Source of the DNA: Cricetomys ansorgei
Lineage: Eukaryota > Chordata > Mammalia > Rodentia > Nesomyidae
DNA length: 64,000 nucleotides
Direction: 5' to 3'
Assembly: GCA_026225945.1 (NCBI GenBank)
Contig: JAMJFZ010000597.1
Coordinates: forward strand, 4,732,001-4,796,000
Notes under the pieces: model-generated
Told to the model about the DNA's origin: nothing
The model's input: the letters and a program-made list of their open reading frames with translations, nothing else
The model's database searches: none
In this document: in pieces, positions 11,137-21,886 of the stretch
Layout: each line of letters begins with the position of its first letter
Numbering within the stretch: position 1 is the first letter of the stretch
Program-made: the position numbers and the translations under genes

Positions 11137-11335
11137 CTGGAGAGATAGCTCTGTGATTATAGCCTTTCCTGCTCTTCTAGAGGACCCAAGTTCTGTTCCA
11201 CACCTGGTGGTTCAGAACAACCTACAACTCCAGGTCCAGGAATCTGATGCCCTCTTCTGGCTTCCTGGAGCACTACACACTCATGCTCACAGGCACACAG
11301 ACATACAGGAGAGTAAATAATCTTAAAAAACAAAA
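11137..11335 (+). repeat. B3-type SINE
   Basis: Forward copy: 'ggtgctggagagatagctc', 'ctgctcttctagaggaccc', 'tgatgccctcttctggc', 'acagacatacaggag', then an A-rich end. It is inserted in the composite SINE and is the younger of the two. Confidence 0.88.
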
Positions 11336-11415
11336 CAAGTTTATGACATTGAGGAATGACATCTGCCTCTACATGAACACACACAGATATGCATGTACAC
11401 CTACACACAACACAC

Positions 11416-11450
<35 letters not shown>
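11416..11450 (+). repeat. (CA)n microsatellite
   Basis: About 17 CA units in the tail of the composite SINE. Confidence 0.95.
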
Positions 11451-11452
<2 letters not shown>

Positions 11453-11694
11453 CTCATTCTTCATGCCAAGGGCAGGACTTCATGCTGCTTATTTTGAATC
11501 CCAGCACCTGCTTCAGTTCTGGCCCACATAGGTGCCAATATCTGCTGGAAGAAGGAGAAGATGGATGGAGACTGCTAGGCTAGCCCCAGCTCCAGCTGTC
11601 TGCCATCCTGCCTGTCTGATAATCTCAGTGCATAGCGCTGTGGCTCTGAAATGCACGACTGTGTGTTAGAGGCTCCCAGAGCATAGGGGCTGCG

Positions 11695-11928
11695 GGCTTG
11701 GACTTTGGAATCACACACAGATGGGTTATTTTGCTCAGCCACTGACTACTTGTGTGATCTCAGCCAGTCACTTGATCTTTGAGCTTCTGTTTCCTCCTAT
11801 ATAAAATGGCTGCCATAAAATCTAGTTTATTTGACTATCAAGGGAATGAAATCAGATAACGCCTATAAAATGTTCAGCTATGTTCCTGGCACACAGTGAG
11901 TGATCAGTAAATAGGCTTGTCTGGGACT
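11695..11928 (-). repeat. MIR SINE
   Basis: Well-preserved reversed-complement MIR signature: 'ggactttggaatcacac', 'acttgtgtgatctcagcc', 'ttctgtttcctcc', 'ataaaatggctgcc', 'ctggcacacagtgagtg'. An ancient mammalian tRNA-derived SINE. Confidence 0.88.
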
Positions 11929-11979
11929 GCGTGTATCACCAGCTACAGTGCTCCAGGTGGGGGGAAGAAGGGCACACAT

Positions 11980-12016
11980 TATGTGTGTATGTGTGTATGT
12001 GTGTATGTGTGTGTGT
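11980..12016 (+). repeat. (TGTA/TG)n microsatellite
   Basis: Alternating TGTGTGTA and TG units at the reversed tail of the adjoining SINE. Confidence 0.9.
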
Positions 12017-12273
12017 TTTGTGACAGGGTTTCATGTAGCCCAGGCTGGCCTTAACTTGATTTGTAGCCCAGGCTGGCTTTAACTTGCCAAAGCCAAGAGT
12101 GGCCTTGAATTTCTGATCCTCCTGCTCCTACTATCCAAAGTGCTAGGATTATAGATTTCCATCATCATACCTGGATTGTGTGGCATTGAGGGTCAAAGTC
12201 GAGTTTGTTTGTCTGTTTGTTTGTTTTGCCCACACTAAGCAGGCACCCTACCAATTAAGCTATACCCCCTAGC
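12017..12273 (-). repeat. ID-B1 composite SINE with internal duplication
   Basis: Reverse B4/RSINE1-class copy ('gacagggtttcatgtagcc' to 'caattaagctatacccc'). The words 'tgtagcccaggctggc' and 'ttaactt' occur twice in a row at about 12036-12085, a local duplication of some 26 bases. A (GTTT)n patch lies near 12207-12228. Confidence 0.85.
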
Positions 12274-13072
12274 TCACACTTCACTGTTTTTAGAAGGGTG
12301 GCGTTGTGGGTTCTGGGTCCTGTAGCCTGCCAGTGCAGTAACTGGTGACCACCATTGTCCTGGTGGGCATGTGAACATTGGATTGTGAGGAAAGGCTTGG
12401 AGGGCGGAGGTATAGCGACCGGGTGGACACATTGAGTGAGACACCTGGCTGGATTCTCAGGACACGAGTCGTGGCTGAAGTCACAGAAGTTATGCGATGG
12501 GGAGACTCCATCTGGGTCTCCTCTGGGGCTCTGCTTGGTGCACCTTCCTCATCCATCAGAGCATGCTTCTGCTCTGTGGGGAAGAGCCCCTCTGCCAAGG
12601 GACTTTATGAGAGCCATCATGACCGTAAATCTTGACTCAGGCAAGATGCACCAGTAGGTGAATTTTATTGTGAGTCCTCTAAGCCAGGAACTCCCAGAAT
12701 CTGTTATGTGAGAAAGCCTCAGAATGTGGAGCTAGGAGCCAAGCTCAGCTCTGTCAGGCAGGGGGTTGATGATTCTGTCCGCAGATTTTCAGTTGCTCGA
12801 ACTGACTGGTAGTGCTGCAGGTAATGACTGAATTTTACCTTCAGTCATCAGTCACTCACTTGACAACCATTCATTTCCTCTCCTTGCTTTCCTCCTAGGC
12901 GGGACTGTGGTGTGTGCCTTTGAGCTCACGGTGTATCAGGAGCACCGAGTGCTTCTACCCAGCCTTTGTCATTTCTTTGGCTTCCATCCATGAGCGTGCC
13001 TCTGTGAATGAACCCAGGAGGTTTGCTGACTGTCTAAGATTCCCCAGAGCTGCCTTGTTTGTGTAGGTTGCG
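12274..13072. other. Unassigned low-repeat sequence
   Basis: Open frames on both strands at 12290-12657 are shadows of one another and show no domain. No splice-flanked exon could be supported. Confidence 0.5.
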
Positions 13073-13098
13073 TGTGTGTGTGTGTGTGTGTGTGTGTT
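13073..13098 (+). repeat. (GT)n microsatellite
   Basis: About 13 GT units at the reversed tail of the following composite SINE. Confidence 0.9.
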
Positions 13099-13440
13099 TG
13101 CGTGAACAGTGCGACATGAATGTTTGCAGGCGCCTGTTCGTGTATGAGTGTGGAGGCCGGAGGAAAACGTCTCCGTGTACATGCGGAGGCCAGAGGAAGA
13201 TGAGAAGATGTCAGTTACCCCTTTTTCTCACACCCTGCCTTGTTCTTTTTGAGACAAAGTCTCTCACTGAGCTCGGAGCTAGGCCAGCAAGCCCCAGGGA
13301 GTTTTCCCGTCTCTGCACCACCCCTCCCCAGCGCTGGGGTTAGAGGCACATGGTAGCCATGCTCTTCTTTTCAGTAGGTGTTGGGATAATGAACTCACGC
13401 TTTCAAGGCAAGCACTTCACCAATTGAGCTAACTGATCAG
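13099..13440 (-). repeat. Composite tRNA-headed SINE
   Basis: Reverse copy: 'gtggaggccggaggaaaacg' (with a second 'ggaggccagagg' copy at 13185), 'gagacaaagtctctcac', 'tgagctcggagctaggcc', 'agcgctggggttagagg', and a reversed head 'ttcaaggcaagcacttc'. Confidence 0.75.
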
Positions 13441-14299
13441 TCCCCAGATACGCCTTTGAGAACTCTCAAATGTTTCCTGCACAGGCACCGAGTTCAGAGG
13501 TTGAACATGCGCACTCAGGAGAGCTTGCTGGCAGAGGCCCTTGTTCCGCACTGTCTGGCTCTTTGAAGATGGAGGGCCTCCCTTGAAGCTCCGGAAGGCG
13601 CTGAAGGTTGCAGCAACTGGGCTGTTACACATCTGACAGCTACAGACAGTCACTGTTTTCTGCCATCTGTGGGGCTCTGGGGAGTACACACCATTGGAGG
13701 AGGTAGAAGCCGGCCAACGGGCCTTCTTTCCCTAGGAGCCAGCCAGATGTGAGCTCTGGTGGTGCTGAGCTCTAAGATGGGGCTCAGGATACTTGGGGCC
13801 ACAATTTCAACCTTGCTGTTTCCCTGCCAGATGACTTCCCTGCCTGGTGGATGGGTCAGGGGTTTGTTCCTTACATATAGAATAGGTCATCCTTAGGGTC
13901 ACTTCCAGCCTCCACATTCCAAGAGACAGAGTTAGCTGTTAGAATTATTCCAGATTCCAGAAGCTGAATAAAGACCTAGCGGGAATACCTTGGGGAGCTC
14001 TGAGCAAAGGGCCCTAGACATTTGGCACCGGGTGGGCAAATCTTGGGGTATGGAGTGTTCCTGGATTCAAAGTTGCTATGAGTTTTTAATGTGAAAATCT
14101 TTGATAGCTGTTTTCATCTGGTGGGAAACGACTTTTATTAAACCAATGCTCTTTGGAACGTGTCTGAACCCCAGCTTCCATTTTCAACGTTATTAACAGT
14201 GATAAAAAGAGCCCCGACTACCTGTCCGGTGTGCGTGACTCAAAGAGCACTTCGCTCTGCCCAGGTCACCTCCTCGGACATCCTGGTAGGCCTAGCCCT
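13441..14299. other. Unassigned low-repeat sequence, possibly conserved at 14060-14230
   Basis: No repeat is recognised. The stretch 14060-14230 is AT-rich with words such as 'gagtttttaatgtgaaaat' and 'acttttattaaacc', the texture of a conserved non-coding element. Only alignment could confirm this. Confidence 0.4.
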
Positions 14300-14410
14300 G
14301 CTCCCATGTCTTGGATGGGAAAACTGAGGCTCAGAGACTTTCCCAAGGTCATTTCATTAATAAGTGGATGCCAAGAAATGTGAATTTGGTTCAGTCTGAC
14401 ATCTAAGTCA
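14300..14410 (+). repeat. MIR SINE
   Basis: Forward MIR core: 'gggaaaactgaggctcagag', 'cccaaggtcatttcatta', 'aagtggatgcc'. Confidence 0.75.
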
Positions 14411-14412
14411 TA

Positions 14413-14553
14413 CTATTTTTTGTTTGTTTGTCATTTAGTATAGGCTGACTCAGAACTTTGCATAGCCCAGGCTAACCTCAAACTCAGAATCCTCCCCCAT
14501 TCAGCCTCTTTGGTGCTGGGATTACAGGTGTGAATCACCATACCAGCTTCCCT
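14413..14553 (-). repeat. B1 SINE
   Basis: Reverse B1: (GTTT)n tail, 'agcccaggctaacctcaaac', 'gtgctgggattacaggtgtg', ending 'caccataccagc'. Confidence 0.9.
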
Positions 14554-15091
14554 CCTCCTACTGTATGTTTAGAAGCAACAGTGTTGGGTAGCTCTTGTGA
14601 AAAACCCCTAAGGGTTCTGAGGAAGCTTTACTGACAAGAGGGAACTTTATTTGGCTCCCTAAGAATGGAGGCTAAAAATACCCAGAGAGCAAGCCCTGGG
14701 GGAGGAAGAGAGTCTTGGAATGTTCTCAGAACACAGGATTTGGGGAGCAAGAACTTGGTTTAGGAGGGAGACTTGGGTGTGGGGGTACTCGGTAAGGACA
14801 CAGGCACACTGTAGAAGCAAGTGGCTGCCTACAGGCTGGCTGTATCTTCGTTGTAAAACAGGAATTGAGCAGTGTCTATAGGATATTGGTTTGTGTCTGC
14901 TACATAAACAGAGTGATTCAGACAGATTTTACCAAGGAAAGCATGGTGGTTTTGATAGAACATTGTAAGCCATCAAATGATCTAATATTCGCTTGCTCAC
15001 TAACAGAGCCGCCTCCCACACTGCCCAGGTAAGTGGTCCTGTCCTGACTGGTGGGGACTGGGAAGAAACAGGAATTGAATAGCTGGGTAGG
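14554..15091. other. Unassigned sequence
   Basis: Low-repeat, G-rich in the first half. No gene or repeat recognised. Confidence 0.5.
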
Positions 15092-15172
15092 ACTGGTGAT
15101 TAGCTTAGCTGGCAGAGTGGCTTGTCTAGCATGAACAAGATCCTGGGTTCAATAACCTCGTACCAAGGCAAA
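15092..15172 (+). repeat. ID-type SINE
   Basis: Forward alanine-tRNA-like ID head: 'gattagcttagctggcagag' (A box), 'gtctagcatgaacaag', 'ctgggttcaataacc' (B box), then a short A-rich end. Confidence 0.75.
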
Positions 15173-15256
15173 AACCGGGTTCCAGATCCATCCTCTGCCT
15201 TTCATGGAGAGAAAGCAAAAATGATGCTTTATCGAGAAACTGGCAGTTCAGGCCAG

Positions 15257-15450
15257 GCATGTAGTTCAGTCTGTAGAGTGCTTATATGGTGTGCTCGAAG
15301 TCCTTATCCCCAGTGCCATACAACCCAGGTGTGGTAGTTTATACCTGGAATCTCAGAACTTGGGAGAACAGGTAGGAGAATCAGAAGTTCTAGGTCAGCC
15401 TGGGCTACATAGTGAGTTCCAGGCTAGCTTGGGCAACATGAGCCCTTTTA
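15257..15450 (+). repeat. ID-B1 composite SINE (B4/RSINE1 class)
   Basis: Forward copy: ID-like head ('gtagttcagtctgtagagtg', 'ccccagtgcca'), then a B1 part ('caggtgtggtagtttatacc', 'cagcctgggctacatag'). Confidence 0.88.
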
Positions 15451-15576
15451 AAGTTGATTAAATATTAAAATGAAATAGTAAGTAAACATTATGCATAAGC
15501 CCTGTCATGTTGGGATGCTTGGGAAAATTCTGAATTAAATATTAACTAAACTGGTTGTTAAAAATGCCGTTTTGAA

Positions 15577-15742
15577 AGATTTGTTTATTTATTTATATTT
15601 TGCATGTTTGAGTATATTTACCTAAAGTACATTTGTGTACATGCCTGGTGCCTGATGAAGCCGGAAGAGGGTGCCAGATGTGGAACTGGACTGGGTCCTC
15701 TAGAGCAGCAATACTCTCAATGGCTGAGCCATCTCTCTAGCC
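15577..15742 (-). repeat. B3-type SINE
   Basis: Reverse copy with a short internal deletion: (TTTA)n tail, 'gcctggtgcctgatgaagcc', 'gaagagggtgccag', 'ctgggtcctctagag', 'ggctgagccatctctctagc'. Confidence 0.88.
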
Positions 15743-15771
15743 TACTCTGACCACCCTCACCCCCTCACCCC

Positions 15772-15880
15772 CCAACTAAAGACAGGTTTCACTATGTAGC
15801 CCTGGCTGGCTGGGACTCACAGAGATCCTCCTGACTTTGTCTCCCCAGTGCTGGGATTAAAGGCATGCGCTACCAGGCAA
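15772..15880 (-). repeat. B1 SINE
   Basis: Reverse B1: 'agacaggtttcactatgtag', 'cacagagatcctcctg', 'agtgctgggattaaaggc', ending 'gcgctaccaggc'. The tail is lost. Confidence 0.88.
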
Positions 15881-16774
15881 ATCGCCCACTTCTCTGTCAG
15901 GCCCTCTGTATCTACCATTTTGCAGCGTGTGTCTGGTCTCCCTCCCTACCCCGCCCCCCCACAAGCTTCTGGAAGGCAGATTCCACATCTCTGGCACAGA
16001 GTGATCACATTTAAGAGATGAGTGAAGAAAGTATGGGATGATGAGAGATGGGTGCTGGAACCCTCCCCTGGGGCCCTCCACAGAGAGCCTTGTGTGTTGT
16101 CTTCATTCCTGATAACTCCAAGATGGAGGCAAGGGCCCTGCGGGAGCTCGGGACATGTCCCCTAGGGAGGGAGGGTGGTTATGCTGGAGGAGGCCTGGGG
16201 GCTATAATGAGGCCCCCAGAGGCCCTAGGGAGGGCTCCAAGGCCTGCAGGTTCTGACGCAAGGCCCTGAGAGCCAGGCAGTCAGCTGACCTCCTTTGGAC
16301 AGAGGCCAGGGCAGGCTGCAGGGAAGGGAGAGAGGGAGGTCTGGGAAGGCAGAGGGGAAAAAAGAAAGAAACGGCAGAGGCCAGGGGCAGAAGGAAGGGA
16401 GGAGGTGAGAGGGAAAGGGAGAGGGCCCAAAGCCTAGACAGAAGGGGGCTGAGGGGTTGGGGAAGCAGTATGGAGAAGAATGGGGAGGGAGCAAAGAAAA
16501 GAATCAAGAGCAGAGCCCAGGCTCGGAGGGAGCAGGCAGAGAGAGACTTGGCCCAGTCCCAGGAAAGATATGGCTCCAGAGACCTGGCAACTCCTTCAGC
16601 TAACTCCACATGGTGGGGGGAGAGGCGGCTGGGAGAAGGACATTCTCTGTCACATGGTCAGCAGCATGGCATGTCAGGGGCTTCAGAGCCTGTCTGGATC
16701 TGAGGAAAGAAGTGTAGGCCTTAGTGACTGAGAGGAGGGAGACACGGAAGGGCTGAGAACAGAGCCAGAGGACA
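15881..16774. other. Unassigned purine-rich, low-repeat sequence
   Basis: No repeat is recognised. The plus strand is purine-rich from about 16310 to 16530. A word 'gctataatgagg' at about 16201 lies in a GC-richer patch but no promoter can be claimed. Overlapping open frames on both strands come from the biased composition. Confidence 0.45.
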
Positions 16775-16814
16775 GGGCGCTTGGTGCTGGGCGCTTGGTG
16801 CTGGGCGCTAGCTG
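16775..16814 (+). repeat. 14-bp tandem repeat
   Basis: Two perfect copies of a 14-bp unit ('gggcgcttggtgct', 16775-16788 and 16789-16802), then a partial third ('gggcgctagctg'). Confidence 0.95.
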
Positions 16815-16964
16815 AGGGTCACAGGTGGAAAGAGGTGTATTCAAGTACTTGCTTTATTGGACATATGTTTACTGAGAGGCTACAATTTCTGACCCCAGGG
16901 CCCCAGCCGCAGTGTGGCCATCCCTGCTGAGAGCAGTCCAGCCGATAGAAGCACTTCCCAGCAG

Positions 16965-17100
16965 TGGGGCTGTGTCTTCTTCACTGCCTGTGCCTCAGTG
17001 TCCTCATCTGCAACATCAAGTTTATGAAGAGACCAGCTCTGTAGGTTTTATTTTGAGGATTAACGAAGTGGTTTGTATAAAGTTAATTGCTCACCAGCAT
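16965..17100 (-). repeat. MIR SINE, diverged
   Basis: Reversed MIR words: 'tgcctcagtgtcctcatctg', 'ttttgaggattaacgaag', 'gtataaagttaattgc'. Only moderately preserved. Confidence 0.6.
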
Positions 17101-17514
17101 TGAGAGAATATTCTGGAAGGTTTTCCTGGCAGCGTCTGAGCAGCTGGAGGAAGAGGCACTTGTGAGCAGGAACAGAACCTTCTGGGCTGAGTCCTCCGAA
17201 GTTGTAAGAAGGAGTTTGGAGGAGGCTGTTGTGGGCTGGGTCATAGAGGCTGACCTTCGGTTTCCTGTAAGTGTCCCTGGGGGAAGGGCTTGGTAAACAC
17301 TCAGGCTCTGGGGCCTCCTTAGATCTGCTTGGGCCTCTGCACGAAGCCTGAGTGATAGAAACAGGAGGTGACAGAGATGTGCACTTTAACTCATGCCCCA
17401 GAGGCTCCTGATGAAGTTCTTCCCACTTGATCCAAGGACTGTGTCCAGGTTTCGGCCTTATGGTGTTCAGCTGGACTGTACTAAACAGTTCTATTGGCTT
17501 CCGGCCTTAATCTG
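17101..17514. other. Unassigned sequence
   Basis: No repeat or gene recognised. Confidence 0.5.
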
Positions 17515-17620
17515 ACCCTCCTATATTACCTTGTCCAAAGGACACTTCCTCTGCGAAGCCTTCCCTGATGATTCAGATCTGTTCCTACTGTAGCCGACCT
17601 CCCCTCTATTCTTACATCTA
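17515..17620 (+). repeat. L2 LINE fragment
   Basis: 'ggacacttcctctgcgaagc' and 'cttccctgatgattcag' match the conserved 3' region of ancient L2 elements. The rest is too diverged to follow. Confidence 0.5.
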
Positions 17621-17905
17621 GGAAACTTGGGAAGTTGTCCCGGGTGTTGGCTCACGAGCCTCATCTCTCCCCATGCCTTTTCCCCATATAAGAAGGGGAG
17701 CGGAGAGAGATCTAATTCACAGTGTGGCCAGCACAGGGGATGTCAGAAAGACCGCTGTGCCAAGTGGGTGGTTGTCCCTCTAGAGGATGGTTGTAGGAGA
17801 ACCCTCATGTGGGTCTGGCTTTTTCTTCCCTGTTTTATTTCGCTCCTTAGGCCCTGCTCAGAGTCAGGTGATTCCTAAAGAAAAGTCAGATGGCCCCTGA
17901 TGCAT
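17621..17905. other. Unassigned sequence
   Basis: No repeat or gene recognised. Confidence 0.5.
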
Positions 17906-18067
17906 CTGTATGTATGAGTATATGTGTGTTTGTGTGTGTAGCTATGTGCATGTACATGGTATGCATGCATGTGATGATGTGTGTGTGTGTGTAGTACATA
18001 TGTATCTGTGCCTATATGTATGCATATATGTGTATGTATGATGTGTGCATGTGTGTGTACATGATGT
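17906..18067 (+). repeat. TG-rich low-complexity tract
   Basis: Mixed (TG)n, (TGTA)n and 'gcatgcatg' words over about 160 bases, much degraded. Several short alternating purine-pyrimidine runs. Confidence 0.9.
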
Positions 18068-18399
18068 GTCTTGGAGAGGATTCCTAGCTTGTCTCAGATT
18101 TCTCAGTGCCTTGCATTTGAGGAAGCAGTGAGGTGGTTGCTGTCTCCTGCAGCTGGAAAAAGTGACAGGAACACACAGCTCATGATTCTGGGGAGCAGAG
18201 ACAAAGAGGGCTTGCCTAGAATCCTGCTTGTGTTGTAAGCTACTAGATTCACATGCCTGACCTGCATTATTTGAGTTCTTCAGCTTTGGGCCAGCTCACA
18301 GGCTTGCAAGGTTCCAGGGATCCCTTCCTGTCTAGGCGTGGTGGTCCTGAAGGGCTGTGGCCAGGCACCGTGCCCTCTCCTCAAACACTGTCCCACTCA
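18068..18399. other. Unassigned sequence
   Basis: No repeat or gene recognised. Confidence 0.5.
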
Positions 18400-18530
18400 A
18401 CTCTTAGCAACTTAGAGAGTAGTTCCACCCCATCCCTCTATTAGACAAAAAAGGAGAGTAGGATACCAGGAAATTAAGACACAGGCCCAAGATCTCATAG
18501 TTCCTGAGCAGCACTGCCATGGCTTAATCT
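18400..18530 (+). repeat. MIR SINE
   Basis: Forward MIR words: 'ctcaactcttagcaactt', 'gaaattaagacacaggccc', 'aagatctcatagttcctgag'. Confidence 0.6.
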
Positions 18531-18750
18531 TCCTGTGCCGCTTGGTAATGACATTCTGAGTCACCACCCCTACCCAACGGTTCAATGCCCCTCTCTCCAC
18601 TTCAGCACCATAGAGCTCACCAAGCACCGACCAGCTCTGGAGAGAGTGGTGGCAAAAACCTTGACTGAGGCTGGGAAATGCTGAGGCTCAGCTGCCACTG
18701 GGAAGGAAGGCACACTCCATGGAGTGTGTGGGTGAATGTGATTGTCAGAA

Positions 18751-19128
18751 TGTAGCAGGGCTCCAGACCTTAACATAACCGACTCCATGACTGAAGTGCC
18801 ATTCAGGCTGTAAAACTCAACACATAGACAACATTGCTAGCTAAAACTAAAACAAAGGCCTAATCCACCAAAGTCCATAAGTTATGGGAAAATCTCTAAA
18901 TATACCAACTTTGCTTTTTGGCTTCTGTAATTCCATTTATAGCTAACTGTTCTTATTAAATGAAGTATGTCAACCCAGGACATGGTTTTGTGCTTAAAAG
19001 CTTACCCTGAGAAAGGCTTGGGACTACACTGGGATCCCAAACACCCAGTGTAGTTGATGGCCGACTGATAAAGACTTTCTATTGGTTTAAACCCATATCT
19101 GTGAAGTCTCTCTATTGAATACCCCACA
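18751..19128 (+). mobile_element. Candidate solo LTR
   Basis: Bounded by 'tgtagcagggctcc' and 'accccaca'. It has the AT-rich then GC-mixed profile of an LTR, 'ttaaaagcttaccctgag' as a weak core promoter and 'ctgataaagactttc' as a possible poly(A) variant. It looks ERV1- or ERVK-like. No clean target duplication is visible and it could start up to 8 bases earlier. Confidence 0.5.
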
Positions 19129-20037
19129 GCAAGAAAAAGATTAAAGAAAAGGATTAGGTGTAGAAATAGTGGTGTTAGATAGTAATGTGTTGACTTTAAT
19201 TTTTTTTTTTCCTCTCAAAACGTTCACAGAAAGTCCTGGGCTTAATGTCATACCAGTTGTGGCCACACGGTGTCCCTCCAACTCAGTCTAAATCTTGCAG
19301 ACAGCTGCTTTACCAGTCTCCAGGGCCTGGCTTGACAGCAGAGGCAGTCCTAACCCACAGAATGGCTTCTGGTTGCTGGGCAGGTTTAGCCAGAGAAGGG
19401 GAAAGAGACAGACACGTGTTTCTTAGGCCAGAGGGTGGAGGCTGTTTGTTTCTAAGAGTCCCAAGAGAAAGTTCTGACATTGAAGGTTCACGGAAAGGGA
19501 GCTTAGTTAGGGCTCTTTGCAGGAGGGGCCAGCAGGGAGCAGCTTCCTTGGGAGGTGGGGCTAGTTCCTGGGAGGGAGGTCCAGAAGGGGCTGGAGTGCG
19601 AGCTGAGGAAAGAGTAAGGACAGGTACACTCTGGGAAGGAGGCATGGTGGGTTTGTTCGCAGCCAACACAACACCCACACACCCCCACAAGAAGAAACAT
19701 TGACTAAGGAGCCCTCCGCCCCCATGTTTCACCAGAATTATCTTGCTTCAGGCTGTGGTGCTTACCTGGACAGGGGGCATCCAGCTTTTCTAGTGGTATT
19801 TGGGTTTCCCGTGGGGAGATGGTTCTCATAATGCTGTGCATGGAACCACCTGGAGGGGCTGTTAACAGCTACTTGTTTCTGATCTTGGTAGGCTTGGAGT
19901 GGGACTGGAGAATGAACACTTCTAGAAAGTTCTCCTGACAATGCTGATGCTCCTGGTCAGGAGAACTTTGGATGTAAAGGAATTCCTGTCTGCACATCAT
20001 CTGTCACGGTTTCCTGAACGATGACGATGATGATAAT
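19129..20037. other. Unassigned low-repeat sequence
   Basis: T11 run near 19200. Overlapping open frames on both strands (19245-19732) reflect GC-rich composition and are not accepted as genes. Confidence 0.45.
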
Positions 20038-20250
20038 TGAGAAAGGGTCTCATGTAACCCAGGCTGTCCTACAACGTCCTATGTTAGCCAAGGGTGACCT
20101 TATGTTCAGATCCTCCTGCTTCCACCTCCTGAGTGCTGGGATTACAGGTGTGAGTCACCACATCCAGTTTATGCAGTGCTGGGGATTGAACCCGGAGCTC
20201 CTTGCATGCTGATTGACACTCTTCCAACTAAGCTACATTCCTAGTTCCAC
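20038..20250 (-). repeat. ID-B1 composite SINE (B4/RSINE1 class)
   Basis: Reverse copy: 'aagggtctcatgtaaccc', 'gagtgctgggattacagg', 'gtgctggggattgaaccc', 'aactaagctacattcctag'. A short duplication of the 'gtaacccaggctgtcct' area may be present. Confidence 0.9.
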
Positions 20251-21244
20251 TTCCCTCTTTTTTTTTAAAAGCCCCAAGCCAGAATCCAGGTGCACTGTGA
20301 CCCTGGCTTAGCCAAGGGCTGTTTTCAGAACATTTGGACCAAGTGTTTCAAGGATGAGTTGCAATGTAAGTGGTTACAAGGGGCAATGGTAGCCTCCTGA
20401 TTTGACCCATCAGGGAATCTGTATGGTATCACACTTCCTGTGCTTGGTTACCTTGGGTTCTCCTGGGCCCAGAGCTTGGTATTCCAGCCTCCCCTCGACT
20501 CCCCAATAACAACAAATTCCATGCTTTACTAAGCTAGAGTCATTACTGTTGCTTGCAGTGAAACCCCTGACTCAGGCTTTCTCATTAGAGCAGCCTGGAG
20601 GAAACTGAGTCAATTCAGGTCAGGCCTGAGTGACAGAGCTGAGAGCTGGAGCCAGAGTCCCTGCTTCCCAGTGAAGGGCTCTGCTGTTGTGTGTATAGTC
20701 CCTGCCTATGGATCTACAGTAACTTGCCGCTTGGAGCAGCCTCTTGAGGATCAGTGTATTAAGCCCCCTGGAGATCGGCAACATACACAGTACACAAAGA
20801 CAGCTCTGCAGCATTCCCCACTCCCAGTCTAAAGCTCTAAAAGACTACATACCCATGACTAATGTTTCTCTTAAAAAAAAAATAAAGCTTTTAGCCTGTT
20901 CTATGATCACAGGCAGTTTTAAAAATGGCAGAGCTCACGCTGTGCTTAGGTATTTATTGCCAGCTTCCACTCGTTTCAGAATTTCTGAACTCACTGGAAT
21001 GGACTGTGATTTCCTACAGAGATAAGCTCTTGCATTCAAGTGGGTTCCTCTGCTCTCCCCTGAAGAACCCTCCAGTATCCCTAGGCTGAAGAGGAAGAGG
21101 AGGGTGGATGGTTTTCAGCCCGGGGGAGTGAGTTGGCCGTTCTCCCTTTATGAAATGCTGAGCTTCTGGCTCCCTTGGAGCGGTAGAGTGCCAGGGGGCA
21201 ATGGTTCCATCTTAGCAACACAGTTACTTTGAGTTTTACCTTTT
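20251..21244. other. Unassigned low-repeat sequence
   Basis: No repeat or gene recognised. An A10 run at about 20873-20882 precedes 'aataaagc', but nothing else suggests a transcript end. Confidence 0.45.
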
Positions 21245-21600
21245 GGGTCTTGCAGTAGTTTCTTACTGCTGTTATAGTAAGTTTACACAAATCCCACATC
21301 TTAAAGCAACACACATTTATTATCTTACAGACAGCTCTAGGCTGGAAGTTTGAAATGTATTTTATGAGGTTAAAGTTAAGATCTTTTTTTTTTTTTTTCA
21401 GGGGGCTCCAGAGATTGTTGAGGTAACCTGCATAGCATAGACTCCTGGACAAATTATTTTAATCTCTGCTTCCATCAAGACATCTCTAATAAAGACCCTG
21501 TGATTATTTGCCAATCAATCTCACCTACAAGTCCCTTTTGCTATTCAAAGTTCTTAGGTTCTGGGGAGTAGAATATGGACATCTTGGGTCTATCATGATG
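21245..21600 (-). mobile_element. MLT1-type MaLR LTR
   Basis: Reversed MLT1 words in order: 'ttactgctgttatagtaa', 'cacacatttattatcttaca', 'taataaagaccctgtgat', 'ggttctggggagtagaatat', 'ggacatcttggg'. Contains a T16 run at about 21386. An old, pre-rodent MaLR. Confidence 0.75.
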
Positions 21601-21886
21601 TTGGTTTAATTTAAAATCAGTTAATTTTAAGTTAAATCAATTCAACTCAATAAAACACAACCAGATAAGCAGACTTAAGAGGAGTATGGGCTGGAGAGAT
21701 GGCTCAATGTTTCAGCACTTGCCTGTAAAAATGAGGACCTGCGTTCAGATCCCCAGAAGCTATGTAAATGCTCAGCAGACATGGTGGTCTACCTGTAATT
21801 CCAGTACTCTGGAAGTACAGACAGGGAATCCCCAGGGTGAGCTGGGTATCTAGACTATCTGAGTTGGTGAGTTCCGGGTTCAAATG

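Larger units (their letters stand above)
10905..11450 (+). repeat. Composite tRNA-headed SINE split by a B3
   Basis: The left part (10905-11136) has a tRNA-like head ('gagttcaatccctagc'), a B1-like link ('gatgtggtggcaca') and the 'ggtgagctccaggcc' module with 'actctgtctcaaaa'. The right part (11336-11450) resumes with 'gaggaatgacatctgcctc' and a (CA)n tail. A B3 lies between them. Confidence 0.75.

Noticed and set aside
16195..16215. TATA-like 'gctataatgagg' as a promoter
   Set aside because: There is no CpG island, initiator or downstream transcript evidence; the word alone is not enough.
16202..16609. Minus-strand 135-codon frame, Pro/Leu/Ser-rich, with a plus-strand partner
   Set aside because: It follows the purine-rich composition of this stretch; both strands are open and neither shows a domain.
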